A DNA stretch of 64,000 nt from contig JALHMC010000010.1 in the NCBI GenBank assembly GCA_022844225.1, forward strand, positions 35,154-99,153, written 5' to 3'. A program made the position numbers and the translations under genes. Origin of the DNA: Hyphomicrobiaceae bacterium. GTDB taxonomy: Bacteria > Pseudomonadota > Alphaproteobacteria > Rhizobiales > Hyphomicrobiaceae. Shown piece by piece: positions 1 through 8,228 of the stretch (the first letter of the stretch is position 1; the number at the start of each line of letters is the position of its first letter). The notes beneath the pieces are model-generated. The model saw only the letters and a program-made list of their open reading frames with translations, ran no database searches and was not told the origin of the DNA.

Positions 1-51
1 ATCCTGCTACAGGTGGCCTGCGTCATGCGTCGCTGTCAGGCACGTGGGCTT

Positions 52-300
52 CTAAACCCACAGCACATCGAGCGGGAAGGTGTGGACCTCGAACGGCGGC
101 GCGGTGACGGGGTCGGCGTCTTTGAAGGTGGCGGCAAGCAGCCATTTCTTGCTTGGCGTTTCATGTGACGACGTAGCACCCGCGCTTCCCGCGCCGGTCA
201 GCTCCAGCACCTCGAGTGTCTTAGCCGTGGGGTCGACGTACCAGCAATGCTTGACGCCGTACTCGGCATAGGTCGCGGCTCTGGCTTTCGGCTTCAGCAT
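52..300 (-). pseudogene. C-terminal remnant of an Uma2-family (DUF820) endonuclease
   Basis: The 82 residues match only the end of Uma2/DUF820 proteins: the typical stretch YAEYGVKHCWYVDPTAKTLE, then a strand-rich tail ending FPLDVLWV. Family members are about 180-200 residues long and carry the PD-(D/E)xK nuclease residues in the missing N-terminal half. The frame opens 9 bp after the hemE stop codon, so there is no room for the rest of the domain. The likely reading is a decayed gene fused to the end of the hemE transcript. A genuinely short protein cannot be excluded because the frame is intact, but it would lack the catalytic core. Confidence 0.6.
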
Positions 301-309
301 GCGTGCACC

Positions 310-1368
310 TTAACTGCCGCGCACCCGCTCGACCAGCCGTGCGACGTTCTCGGGCGGGGTTTGCGGGACGATGCCGTGGCCGAGGTTGAAGATGAAGCGC
401 TTGCCGTCCATCAGCTCGAGGATTTCGTCGACACGCTCGTCCATGGCGTCACCGCCGACGACCAGAAGCAGTGGATCGAGGTTGCCCTGCACGACGACCG
501 GCTCGTCCTGGAACGTCTCCCCCATCATGTACGGGGGCATGGTGGTGTCGCAGCCAAGGCCGTCGACACCTGTCTCCGACACGTACCACAGGGCCGCAGC
601 GCCGGCGCCGCGCGGAAAACCGATGATCGGGACGTCCGGGTATGAGGCCTTGATGCCCTCGACGATGCGCTTCGTCGGCTCGACGACCCAGCGGTCGAGT
701 TCGTCGTCGGGCAGGACGCCGGCCCATGTGTCGAAGATCTGGAGGACATCGGCGCCGGCTTTCACTTGCTGACCCAGGTAATCAATCGAAGTTTCGACCA
801 GGATGTCGATCAGCTTCTGGAAACCCTCGCGATCGCGATAGGCCCAGAAACGGGCGGCCGCGTGGTCTTTCGATCCGCGGCCTTCGACCATGTAGGTCGC
901 CACAGTCCACGGCGCGCCGCAGAAACCTATGAGGGCCGTCTCCTTCGGAAGATCCTGACGGAGACGAGCCACGGTCTCGGCGACGAGTGCGTACTTGGGC
1001 CGAGTCGCGGATGGCTGCAAGCGGGATAGGTCGGAGGCCGACGTAATGGGGTCCAGCAAGGGGCCTTCGCCCTCGGCGAAGCGCAAACCTTGGCCGAGAG
1101 CGTCAGGGACGAGCAGGATGTCGGCGAAGAGGATCGCAGCGTCGAAGCCGTAGCGCCGTATCGGCTGCAGGGTGACTTCGGCGGCGAGTGCTGGATTGTA
1201 GCAAAGGTCGAGGAAGCCGCCGGCCTTCGCGCGTACCTCACGGTACTCGGGCAGATAGCGGCCTGCCTGGCGCATCAGCCAAATCGGCGGTGTCGAGGAC
1301 GTGACGCCCTTGAACGGATCGAGCAGTCGAAGGGATGGCTTGGGGGCAGGGCGAGAGGGCTTTGCCAC
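310..1368 (-). CDS. hemE: Uroporphyrinogen decarboxylase
   Basis: This cytosolic enzyme removes four carboxyl groups from uroporphyrinogen III to give coproporphyrinogen III in heme synthesis. The 352-residue length is normal. Both family signatures are present: [12 protein letters not shown] near residues 32-43, which holds the substrate-binding arginines, and [16 protein letters not shown] near 147-162. The gene is divergent from ppsR and, in alphaproteobacteria with known origins, lies beside oriC. Its 5' side has an AT-rich patch and a GACTC site (1406-1410) that CcrM-type methylation could mark. Confidence 0.97.
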   Translation of the reverse strand: MAKPSRPAPKPSLRLLDPFKGVTSSTPPIWLMRQAGRYLPEYREVRAKAGGFLDLCYNPALAAEVTLQPIRRYGFDAAILFADILLVPDALGQGLRFAEGEGPLLDPITSASDLSRLQPSATRPKYALVAETVARLRQDLPKETALIGFCGAPWTVATYMVEGRGSKDHAAARFWAYRDREGFQKLIDILVETSIDYLGQQVKAGADVLQIFDTWAGVLPDDELDRWVVEPTKRIVEGIKASYPDVPIIGFPRGAGAAALWYVSETGVDGLGCDTTMPPYMMGETFQDEPVVVQGNLDPLLLVVGGDAMDERVDEILELMDGKRFIFNLGHGIVPQTPPENVARLVERVRGS

Positions 1369-1771
1369 TTCAATCTTCCCAAAGGTTCTATGAAGTTTCT
1401 GTTTTGACTCTTAGTGCAGTGGATTGCGGCTATCGAACCGGCGTCACATGCAGGACCAAGCGCAGCAGGCGTGTTGATTAGACTGTTCCAGATGAAGTAG
1501 CTGCTCGAACGTCGGGCTACAAGGGACGTAAAGGTGCCCTGAGTCAGTGGCTTGAGGATGCGTTGCTAGGCCAAGTCGAGTGGGGCTTGTTGTTGACAAG
1601 CTGTCGTGAAGGCCGGAACAACGGAACCTGTGACGTCGGATGGACGATCGCCCGTCGTGCGGGGTCGAGTGGGGCTCACCTGTTGACGAGATGGTGGAGA
1701 ACCCGGGTGCTTGTCCAATGATGATCGAGGTCGGTCGAGAGGGGCCGGGATAAGCCAGGATTTTTCAACAG
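1369..1771. other. Candidate chromosomal replication origin (hemE-ppsR intergenic region)
   Basis: This 403-bp gap has no gene. It separates hemE on the minus strand from ppsR-maf-aroE-coaE(-dnaQ) on the plus strand, the order that flanks the mapped origin of Caulobacter and the inferred origin of Rickettsia. It contains an AT-rich stretch (1381-1420, about 35% GC), two GANTC sites (1406-1410, 1541-1545), a repeated 13-mer, and four TCAACA cores (inside 1472-1480, 1591-1599, 1681-1689 on the minus strand, 1762-1770 on plus). I see no exact DnaA box TTATCCACA and no CtrA box, so the call rests on gene order; it must also hold the hemE and ppsR promoters. Confidence 0.5.
1575..1745 (+). repeat. 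Three-copy short direct repeat in the hemE-ppsR gap
   Basis: GTCGAGTGGGGCT occurs exactly at 1575-1587 and 1664-1676, and a variant GTCGAGAGGGGC at 1734-1745. The first two copies are each followed within a few bases by TGTTGAC, so the repeated unit is a 13-mer plus a TGTTGAC core at 1591 and 1681. The repeat could be an iteron-like or regulatory protein-binding site; no known motif is recognised. Confidence 0.55.
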
Positions 1772-2626
1772 ATGCCCAACGTCTCGCCGAGCTATTTTCA
1801 CCTGCATCTGATCTCGGATGCGACCGGTGAGACGCTCACCACGATCGCGAAGGCAGCAGCCGTGCAATACGCGCAGGTACGGCCGATCGAGCACGTGCAT
1901 CCGCTGGTCCGGACGCAGCGGCAACTCGACCGCGTGCTGCAGGAAGTCGCTTCGGCGCCAGGCATCGTGCTCTATACGCTGGTGCAGCGGGAGCTCACGC
2001 GAACGCTCGAAACGCGATGCCGCGAGCTAGGCGTGCCCTGCCTGCACGTGCTGGAACCGGTGATGAAGGTGTTCGAGTCGTATCTGGGCGAACCGCAAAC
2101 ACCGATCGTGGCTGGACAGCACGTGCTCGATGCCGGTTACTTCCAGAGGATTGATGCGCTCAACTTCGCAATGGCGCACGACGACGGGCGCTTGCCCGAG
2201 GATCTCAATCACGCCGACATCATCATTCTGGGCATCTCGCGTACTTCCAAGACGCCGACGAGCATCTATCTCGCGCAGCGCGGCTACAAGGTGGCCAACG
2301 TGCCGCTGGTGCCGGGCATCGACCCGCCTGCCGTGCTGGCGACGCCGCATCGCGCGTTCGTCGTCGGGCTGGTAGCGAGTGTCGAGCGGATTATGGAGGT
2401 ACGGCGCAATCGTGTGCATCTGCTGGCCGACAAGGATCTCGACGACTACGTGGACCGGGCGCAGATCGCGGCGGAGCTGACGACCTCGCGCAAGCTCTTC
2501 TCGCGGCATGGATGGCCGATCATCGACGTGACGCGGCGGTCGGTCGAGGAAACGGCGGCGACCATCATCAAGTTGTTGAACGAACGTCGCCTGGCAGAGA
2601 CGGGTGGGCCTGACAATGACGACTGA
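1772..2626 (+). CDS. ppsR: Pyruvate, phosphate dikinase / PEP synthase regulatory protein (kinase-pyrophosphorylase)
   Basis: Members of this family (old name DUF299, E. coli YdiA/PpsR) are bifunctional: they phosphorylate pyruvate phosphate dikinase or PEP synthase on threonine using ADP and reverse it by phosphorolysis, controlling PEP supply. The 284 residues open with the conserved FHLHLISDATGETL (9-22), and the P-loop GISRTSKTPTS lies at 154-164. It is the first gene of the rightward cluster and overlaps maf. It is the counterpart of RP001, the gene that borders the Rickettsia and Caulobacter origin. Which dikinase it controls cannot be told from the window. Confidence 0.93.
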   Translation: MPNVSPSYFHLHLISDATGETLTTIAKAAAVQYAQVRPIEHVHPLVRTQRQLDRVLQEVASAPGIVLYTLVQRELTRTLETRCRELGVPCLHVLEPVMKVFESYLGEPQTPIVAGQHVLDAGYFQRIDALNFAMAHDDGRLPEDLNHADIIILGISRTSKTPTSIYLAQRGYKVANVPLVPGIDPPAVLATPHRAFVVGLVASVERIMEVRRNRVHLLADKDLDDYVDRAQIAAELTTSRKLFSRHGWPIIDVTRRSVEETAATIIKLLNERRLAETGGPDNDD

Positions 2627-3236
2627 CGCGAGGGTTGGCAGGGTCATTCTCGCCTCGCAAAGCCGCAGCCGTCGGCGCATGCTGGAGGCCGCCGGGCTCA
2701 CGTTCGAGGCGATCGCATCGACGGTCGATGAGCCGAAGTTGCGCGGGAGCCTCGAAGCGAGCGGAGCGGATTGCAGCCCCGACGCAATCGCGCGGGCGTT
2801 GGCAGCGGCGAAAGCCGTGGAGGTGAGTCGTGCTTATCCGGATGCGATCGTGATCGGGGGCGATCAGGTCCTGGCGCTGGGCGCGCGAATTTTCGAGAAG
2901 CCATCGGATCTCGCCGCAGCCCGCCGCCATCTCCTGGAGTTGAGAGGGCAGACGCACGTGCTGATTTCCGCAGTGGTCTTGGCGCAGGGCGGCACGGTGA
3001 TCTGGGAGTATGCCGACACGGCGCGACTTGCAGTGCGGGAGTTCTCGCCCGAGTTTCTGGACCGCTATCTGTCATCCGCGGGCGAGGACGTGTGTCTCTC
3101 GGTCGGGGCCTATCAGCTCGAAGGACTCGGGGCACAACTGTTCGAGCGGATCGACGGCGATTATTTCACGATCCTTGGGCTGCCGCTGATTGCGCTGCTT
3201 GGGGCTCTGAGGGCGCGAGGGGTGATCGAGACATGA
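2616..3236 (+). CDS. maf: Maf family nucleoside triphosphate pyrophosphatase
   Basis: Maf proteins hydrolyse (non-canonical or modified) nucleoside triphosphates to monophosphates, cleaning the nucleotide pool and influencing septum formation. The family hallmark LASQSRSRRRML opens the protein and GGDQVLALG follows in the middle. The frame could open 12 bases earlier at a GTG (2604), but the ATG at 2616 fits the usual short N-terminus. The start overlaps the ppsR stop and the end overlaps the aroE start as ATGA, so translation of ppsR-maf-aroE-coaE is probably coupled. Confidence 0.93.
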   Translation: MTTDARVGRVILASQSRSRRRMLEAAGLTFEAIASTVDEPKLRGSLEASGADCSPDAIARALAAAKAVEVSRAYPDAIVIGGDQVLALGARIFEKPSDLAAARRHLLELRGQTHVLISAVVLAQGGTVIWEYADTARLAVREFSPEFLDRYLSSAGEDVCLSVGAYQLEGLGAQLFERIDGDYFTILGLPLIALLGALRARGVIET

Positions 3237-4063
3237 CGAAGGCAGCGGTGATCGGCTGGCCGATCGAGCATTCGCGGTCGCCGATGATTCACGGCTACTG
3301 GCTGAAGAAGTACGGGATCGAGGGGTCTTACGCCAAAATCGCGGTGAAGCCGGAGGACGTGGCCACCTTTGTGCGCTCTCTGGCCGAGCGAGGCCTCGCC
3401 GGCTGCAATGTGACGCTGCCGCACAAGGAGGCCGTATTCCGGGCGGCTGACGTTCGCGATCCGTCCGCCGAAGCGGTGGGCGCGGCGAATACGTTATGGC
3501 TGGAGGGTGGGCGGTTGCACGCGGCCAATACGGACACTTACGGCTTCATGCGGCATCTCGAGGTCTCGGCGCCCGCCTGGCGGGCGAAAGACAGGCCGGT
3601 GTTGTTGCTAGGTGCCGGCGGGGCGGCGCGCGGGATCGTCTATGGGATGCTGGAAGCGGGCGTCGGGGAAGTTCGTGTGGCGAACCGGACGCTGGCTCGG
3701 GCCGAGGACATCGCGCGGCACTTCGGTGGTCGGGTCACGCCGCTGGCATGGGCCGATGCCGAACGTGCGGCTCGGGATTGTGGGTTGGTGGTCAACACGA
3801 CATCGCTCGGCATGGCGAAGACGGGACCGTTGGAATTCGACGTTCATTGTTTGCCGGACGATGCGGCCGTGGCGGACATCGTTTATGTGCCGCTGGAGAC
3901 GGATCTGCTGCGCCGGTCGCGGGCGCGGGGGCTGAACGCAGTCGACGGCCTTGGCATGCTGCTGCATCAGGCGGTGCCGGGATTTGCAAAGTGGTTCGGC
4001 GTCACACCGGATGTGACGGACGAGCTGCGTGACATTCTCGTCGCCGATATCGAGGGGCACTGA
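3233..4063 (+). CDS. aroE: Shikimate dehydrogenase
   Basis: AroE reduces 3-dehydroshikimate to shikimate with NADPH in the chorismate pathway. The 276 residues show the substrate-binding SRSPMIHG (14-21), catalytic lysine in NVTLPHK (59-65), dinucleotide-binding GAGGAARG near 125, and the C-terminal GLGMLLHQAVPGF. The frame is open far upstream (to 2771), but that part is the shadow of maf; the ATG at 3233 overlaps the maf stop. Two more shikimate-pathway genes, aroK and aroB, lie at 36.9-38.7 kb. Confidence 0.97.
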   Translation: MTKAAVIGWPIEHSRSPMIHGYWLKKYGIEGSYAKIAVKPEDVATFVRSLAERGLAGCNVTLPHKEAVFRAADVRDPSAEAVGAANTLWLEGGRLHAANTDTYGFMRHLEVSAPAWRAKDRPVLLLGAGGAARGIVYGMLEAGVGEVRVANRTLARAEDIARHFGGRVTPLAWADAERAARDCGLVVNTTSLGMAKTGPLEFDVHCLPDDAAVADIVYVPLETDLLRRSRARGLNAVDGLGMLLHQAVPGFAKWFGVTPDVTDELRDILVADIEGH

Positions 4064-4683
4064 TGCTGATCATCGGATTGACCGGCTCCATCGGCATGGG
4101 GAAGTCGACGGTCGCGAAGCGGTTCGCCGCCAACGGCCTTGCGGTTTGTGATGCCGACGCCGAGGTGCACAAGCTCTATGCGGCGGGTGGGGCGGCGGTG
4201 GCGCCGATCGAGGCAGCGTTTCCTGGGGTGACGGGATCTGATGGCGTCGAGCGCCCGAAGCTGGCGTCGGCGCTGCTGGCCGACCCGTCGGGGTTCAAGC
4301 GGCTCGAGGCGATCGTACATCCACTGGTGTTCGAGGCCGAGCGCGACTTCCTGCGGCGAGAGGCGGCGCGCGGGGCCGAGATGGCTGTGCTGGAGATCCC
4401 GCTTTTGTTCGAGGGCAAGGGCTACATGCAGGTCGATGTCATCGTCGTCGTGTCGGCGGCGGCGCATCTGCAACGTGAGCGGGTTCTGCAGCGGCCTGGA
4501 ATGACGCCGGAGAAGTTCGAACAGATCCTGGCGCGGCAAGTGCCGGATGCCGAGAAGCGCCGGCGAGCGGATTTCGTGGTTGATACGGGCGTGACGATGG
4601 CCGAGACCGAAGCCGAGGTGGATCGGTTGGTGCTCACACTGCGAGGGCGGACCGGGACGGCGTTCGCGAAGTATTGGGCGTGA
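4063..4683 (+). CDS. coaE: Dephospho-CoA kinase
   Basis: CoaE phosphorylates the 3'-hydroxyl of dephospho-CoA in the last step of coenzyme A synthesis. The 206-residue protein starts with the Walker A motif GSIGMGKST (8-16) and carries the family core EIPLLFE in the lid/CoA domain. The ATG overlaps the aroE stop (TGATG). In related origin regions dnaQ follows directly; here an alcohol dehydrogenase on the other strand intervenes. Confidence 0.96.
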   Translation: MLIIGLTGSIGMGKSTVAKRFAANGLAVCDADAEVHKLYAAGGAAVAPIEAAFPGVTGSDGVERPKLASALLADPSGFKRLEAIVHPLVFEAERDFLRREAARGAEMAVLEIPLLFEGKGYMQVDVIVVVSAAAHLQRERVLQRPGMTPEKFEQILARQVPDAEKRRRADFVVDTGVTMAETEAEVDRLVLTLRGRTGTAFAKYWA

Positions 4684-4740
4684 GGCGCTGATTGGTTGGC
4701 CTATCGAATCCCAATGAGCGGTCGAGCAGGCCGATACATG

Positions 4741-4776
4741 GGTCCCGGACCTTGTGCGGCACAAGGCCCGGGATGA
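4741..4776. repeat. Intergenic palindrome, REP-like, possible terminator after coaE
   Basis: A long hairpin: TCCCGG pairs with CCGGGA and CCTTGTG with CACAAGG around a CGG loop, with one internal mismatch, giving about 13 base pairs. There is no T run. A similar CCCGGG-ended palindrome lies at 43913-43931 and a shorter one at 8120-8139, which suggests a dispersed intergenic element. It sits between the convergent ends of coaE and the alcohol dehydrogenase gene and may stop transcription from both sides. Confidence 0.55.
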
Positions 4777-4797
4777 CATGTCACCGTCCTTGCGCGT

Positions 4798-5850
4798 TCA
4801 ATACTCGATGATGGCGCGGCCGAGGATGTGGCCGTGGTGGAGGTGGTCGCAGGCCTCGTTGATGTCCTCGAGGCGGTATCGGCGGGTGATCAGCTTGTCG
4901 AGCGGGAAACGGCCTTCCTGATGCCAGCGCAGGTACATGGGGAAGTCTCGATCGGGGTAGGCGGCGCCGAGGCTGCCGCGGAAGATGCGCTGGCCGTGGA
5001 TGATCAGGCTGGGGTCGAGGGTGATCTTCTCTTGCGGGATGCCGACGAGGACCGACATGCCGCCGATGTTGCCAGCACCCTGGCCGCCACCGCGGGTCGC
5101 CGCGAGGATCTGCTCGCAGGTGCGCTGTTTGCCGATCGCGTCGAAGGCGTAGTCGACGCCGCCGCCGGTCAGATCGCGAATGGCCTCGACGGGGTCGACA
5201 TTGCCCGAGGCATTAATGGTGTGCGTGGCGCCGAACTGGCGAGCGAACTCGAGCTTGTCGTCGGATAGGTCGACGGCGATGACGGGGTAAGCTTCCAGGA
5301 TCGATGCGGCCTTGATCGCGGAGAGCCCGACGCCGCCGACGCCGAACACGGCTACCGACTCGCCCGGGCGGACGCCGGCGGTGTGCATCACGGCGCCGGC
5401 GCCAGTGAGAACCGCGCAGCCAACGATGCAGCTCGTGTCCTTCGGGTGATCATGCGGGATCGGGACGACCAGCTCTTTGCTGGTGAGCAGGTCGCGAGCC
5501 CACGTGTAGACATGTCCCTGGGCGAGCTTATCCTGATAGCGGGCGCCGGTCGGCTGCCAAACGGTGCGTCCGCGCGCTTCCGTGCGCGGCACCCAGGTGA
5601 CGAGGCACATGTCGCCGGCCTTGACGTGAGTGACGCCCTTGCCGATCGCGGTTACGACGCCTGTTCCTTCATGTCCGAGCAGAAGCGGCCGTCCCAGGGC
5701 GGGATTGTGCATCTGGTGGAGCTGCGAATGGCAGACGCCACTCGAATAGAGCTTGACGGTGACCTGGTCGGGACCCGGGTCCGGTAGCTCCAACTCCGCG
5801 ATGCGTAGCGGTCCGCCAACCTCGGTTTGAATCGCAGCTTCGGTCTTCAT
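4798..5850 (-). CDS. Zinc-binding alcohol dehydrogenase family protein
   Basis: A 350-residue medium-chain dehydrogenase: N-terminal catalytic domain with zinc-ligand motifs SSGVCHSQLH (about 32-41) and GHEGTG (about 59-64), a third ligand in GCAVLTGAG, and a Rossmann domain with GVGGVGLSA. NAD(P) oxidation of an alcohol is the family reaction; the substrate is unknown. The lobe that in classical horse-liver-type enzymes carries four structural-zinc cysteines (here around WVPRTEARGRTVWQP) has none. The gene is inserted on the minus strand between coaE and dnaQ, which are normally adjacent in this origin-proximal cluster. Confidence 0.88.
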   Translation of the reverse strand: MKTEAAIQTEVGGPLRIAELELPDPGPDQVTVKLYSSGVCHSQLHQMHNPALGRPLLLGHEGTGVVTAIGKGVTHVKAGDMCLVTWVPRTEARGRTVWQPTGARYQDKLAQGHVYTWARDLLTSKELVVPIPHDHPKDTSCIVGCAVLTGAGAVMHTAGVRPGESVAVFGVGGVGLSAIKAASILEAYPVIAVDLSDDKLEFARQFGATHTINASGNVDPVEAIRDLTGGGVDYAFDAIGKQRTCEQILAATRGGGQGAGNIGGMSVLVGIPQEKITLDPSLIIHGQRIFRGSLGAAYPDRDFPMYLRWHQEGRFPLDKLITRRYRLEDINEACDHLHHGHILGRAIIEY

Positions 5851-6064
5851 GAGGCAATCCCGTCTCGTTTGTTCGGCTTCCGAGAGCCGAATCCCGGCTT
5901 GCCACTAGGCTACGCCGACCGGCGCGTGGCGCAAGTGTGAGGTCGCTCGAGATGCCGCGGCGCTATGCCATCGGCTGGAAATCCACACAGTGGACAGGGT
6001 GATCGTTCGGCTTGCCGCTGCGGGGCAATCGCGGCAGGAGGGGATGAACGACGGGGGATACCGA

Positions 6065-6775
6065 ATGCTACGCGAGATCGTGCTCGATACCGAGACCACC
6101 GGCCTCGATGCCAAAAACGGCGATCGGCTGATCGAGATCGGTTGTGTGGAGATCGTCAATCGGATTCCAACGGGTGTGGAATACCACGCGTTCATCTGTC
6201 CCGAGGACAAGGAGGTGCATCCAGAGGCCTTCAACGTCCACGGTCTTTCGACCGAGTTTCTGAGGGACAAGCCTCTCTTCCCGGCGATCGTGGACGAGTT
6301 GCTAGCCTTCATCGGAGATGCGCCGCTCGTCATTCACAACGCTTCGTTCGATATCGGTTTCATCAACATGGAATTGGGGCGGGTCGGGCGGCCGCTGATC
6401 CCGCGCGACCGTCTGGTCGATACGCTGGAGATCGCTCGGCGCAAGCACCCGGCTGGTCCGAACACGCTCGATGCGCTCTGCCGGCGGTATGGCGTCGACA
6501 ATTCGAAGCGGACCAAGCACGGCGCGCTGATGGACTCACTGTTGCTGGCCGGCGTCTATGTCGAGTTGCTCGGCGAGCGACAAACGACGCTCGAGCTTGC
6601 GGCCAGCGGCCAGCGGACGGTCATGCGGTCAACCACCAAAGTGGCGGCGGTTGGTCGTCCGGTACCGCTTCCGTCGAGGTTGACGGACGAGGATCTTGCA
6701 GCCCATCAGTCGTTCGTCGAAGGGCTCGGCGAGAAGGCCATCTGGAAGCGACTGGCGTCCGTGCCGGCCAATTGA
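6065..6775 (+). CDS. dnaQ: DNA polymerase III epsilon subunit (3'-5' proofreading exonuclease)
   Basis: DnaQ is the proofreading subunit of the replicase core. The 236 residues contain ExoI DTETTG (8-13), ExoII HNASFDIGFIN (91-101) and ExoIII HGALMD (152-157), that is, all the catalytic acids and the histidine of the DEDDh family. The frame is open from 5990. The ATG at 6065 was chosen because conserved sequence begins immediately (MLREIVLDTETTG) and a purine-rich GGGGGA lies six bases upstream; an ATG at 6044 behind AGGAGG is an alternative with rather tight spacing. Confidence 0.95.
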   Translation: MLREIVLDTETTGLDAKNGDRLIEIGCVEIVNRIPTGVEYHAFICPEDKEVHPEAFNVHGLSTEFLRDKPLFPAIVDELLAFIGDAPLVIHNASFDIGFINMELGRVGRPLIPRDRLVDTLEIARRKHPAGPNTLDALCRRYGVDNSKRTKHGALMDSLLLAGVYVELLGERQTTLELAASGQRTVMRSTTKVAAVGRPVPLPSRLTDEDLAAHQSFVEGLGEKAIWKRLASVPAN

Positions 6776-6852
6776 TGGCTCCATAGCTGTTGTGCCACCA
6801 CTTCTGTGGCCCGATAATGGTCCCGGCAGACGGCAGCAGGAGCATATCCAAC

Positions 6853-7143
6853 ATGGCTCAGCGATTGACGGATGGAGCGCGGCGGAGCGCGATCGCTGGG
6901 CTTGCCGGATGGAGTGAGGTGCCGGGCCGGGAAGCGATCCAGAAATCTTTCAAGTTCAGAGACTTCAATGAAGCCTTCGGCTTCATGAGCCGCGTTGCGC
7001 TGGTCGCAGAGCGGATGGATCACCACCCGGAATGGCGGAATGTCTGGAACACTGTCGAGGTCGTACTCTCGACGCATGATGCAGGCGGGCTCACCCAGCG
7101 CGATGTCGATCTAGCCACGAGAATGAACGAGATCGCCGGATAA
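6853..7143 (+). CDS. phhB: Pterin-4-alpha-carbinolamine dehydratase
   Basis: A 96-residue protein of the PCD/DCoH family, which dehydrates 4a-hydroxytetrahydrobiopterin so the cofactor of phenylalanine hydroxylase can be recycled. The family block HHPEW with the following [19 protein letters not shown] is intact near the middle. The ATG at 6853 gives the normal length; upstream codons in the same frame (from 6790) do not resemble the family. No phenylalanine hydroxylase is in the window, and in many proteobacteria such genes stand alone. Confidence 0.92.
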   Translation: MAQRLTDGARRSAIAGLAGWSEVPGREAIQKSFKFRDFNEAFGFMSRVALVAERMDHHPEWRNVWNTVEVVLSTHDAGGLTQRDVDLATRMNEIAG

Positions 7144-7159
7144 TCGAGCCGGCGCCCGC

Positions 7160-8083
7160 TTAGTCTCCCGGCCAGCGCAGCTTCTGATTGCCGAGGCCCA
7201 ATCCAGACGGTGGCGGCTTGAGCGGCTGTGCAGCGCTGCGAGTGACAGGTGGCTTTGGACGGCTTGTCGGCTCTGCAGGAGACGAGCGGCGAGATGGCGA
7301 TGGCTTCGCCGGCATCTTGGCGGCTTGTCCGGTGACCCGGATTGGCGGCGGCTCGGTCGAAGATGCCGTCAGGCGCTCTTCGCGTGTCTCTCGCACGATA
7401 GGCGTTACGGTCACGGCCAGGGGCAATGGTGACGGTTCGGCCGACTCCGTTGCCTTCGAGACAGCTCTATTTTCAGGCGCGATGGACGTCTTTGCAACTT
7501 GGGTCGGCGGCTCGGCCGCTTCGCGAGCGGCTTCCATTGCATATCGGTGATGGCGGGCGATTTCGGTGGCGCTCCAGGGCTCGGGCCGGCATTTGCAGCC
7601 GTCGACGAGTTGTTTCCGGTAGCGAAGCGCATTCGGCAGCCGGGCGTACGCGCGGCCCGTGAGGTCGATCATCGTGCTCGCGTCGCCGGACGAGCTGGAG
7701 TGGTAGAAGAGCACGGCTTCTGTTCCGCAACTCTTCTTGCAGATCCTCGCATCACGATAAAAATCGCGGCGTGAGACGGATGCGCTGACAGGGAAGTAGT
7801 AGCCGTCGCACATGCGCACGCACATGGTCCGGTACTTGCCGCCCTTTTCGGTCGGCTGAGTGTCGGCTCCAACGGACCTCGGTGGTGGGGCCGCCGGCTC
7901 CCGATAGCGGTAATCTTGTGCGGGCGGCGATGTTGGGCGGGGGGCCGCGTTCGGCGACGATGCGCCTCCTCCGAAGCCGAATAGGTTCTGAAAGAAGCCC
8001 TGAGCGAGGGCTTCAGTCGACGTCATGCCCGTGGCTGTTGCCAAAGTCGCGGTCACGAGTGCCGCGCGAAGTGCTGCTGACAT
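7160..8083 (-). CDS. DUF2865 domain-containing secreted protein (copy 1)
   Basis: A 307-residue protein with an N-terminal signal peptide (cleavage near TSTEALAQG), a Gly/Pro-rich stretch, and a central cysteine-rich domain: CVRMCDGYYFPVS, then ICKKSCG, then CKCRPEPW. This domain is what I recognise as DUF2865, found mostly in Rhizobiales. The C-terminal 100 residues are low-complexity Pro/Ser/Thr/Lys. The function is unknown; paired cysteines suggest disulfides in the periplasm. The next gene upstream on the same strand (8229-9218) encodes a paralogue with the same cysteine pattern. Confidence 0.8.
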   Translation of the reverse strand: MSAALRAALVTATLATATGMTSTEALAQGFFQNLFGFGGGASSPNAAPRPTSPPAQDYRYREPAAPPPRSVGADTQPTEKGGKYRTMCVRMCDGYYFPVSASVSRRDFYRDARICKKSCGTEAVLFYHSSSSGDASTMIDLTGRAYARLPNALRYRKQLVDGCKCRPEPWSATEIARHHRYAMEAAREAAEPPTQVAKTSIAPENRAVSKATESAEPSPLPLAVTVTPIVRETREERLTASSTEPPPIRVTGQAAKMPAKPSPSRRSSPAEPTSRPKPPVTRSAAQPLKPPPSGLGLGNQKLRWPGD

Positions 8084-8119
8084 GGACGCTCAGCTACCGG
8101 AAGAGACTGTTACGGAACG

Positions 8120-8139
8120 GGACCCCAATGCCGGGGTCC
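8120..8139. repeat. Short GC-rich palindrome between the two DUF2865 genes
   Basis: GGACCCC (8120-8126) pairs perfectly with GGGGTCC (8133-8139) across a 6-base loop. There is no T run, so it may be a weak terminator, an mRNA-stabilising hairpin, or a member of the CCCGGG-type palindromes seen elsewhere in the window. Confidence 0.4.
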
Positions 8140-8228
8140 GCATGCTCGTTATGAATGGGGAAGGCAAATATTCCCTCAACGCGCAACGGACGGAACTCGC
8201 GCGGATTGGATCCGTCAGCGACCGGATG

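Noticed and set aside
2771..3232. Long open frame upstream of aroE
   Set aside because: Same frame as aroE but the residues are a shadow of maf; aroE starts at the ATG overlapping the maf stop.
5979..5987. Possible DnaA box AAATCCACA before dnaQ
   Set aside because: Single site with two mismatches and no cluster; too weak to support an origin there.
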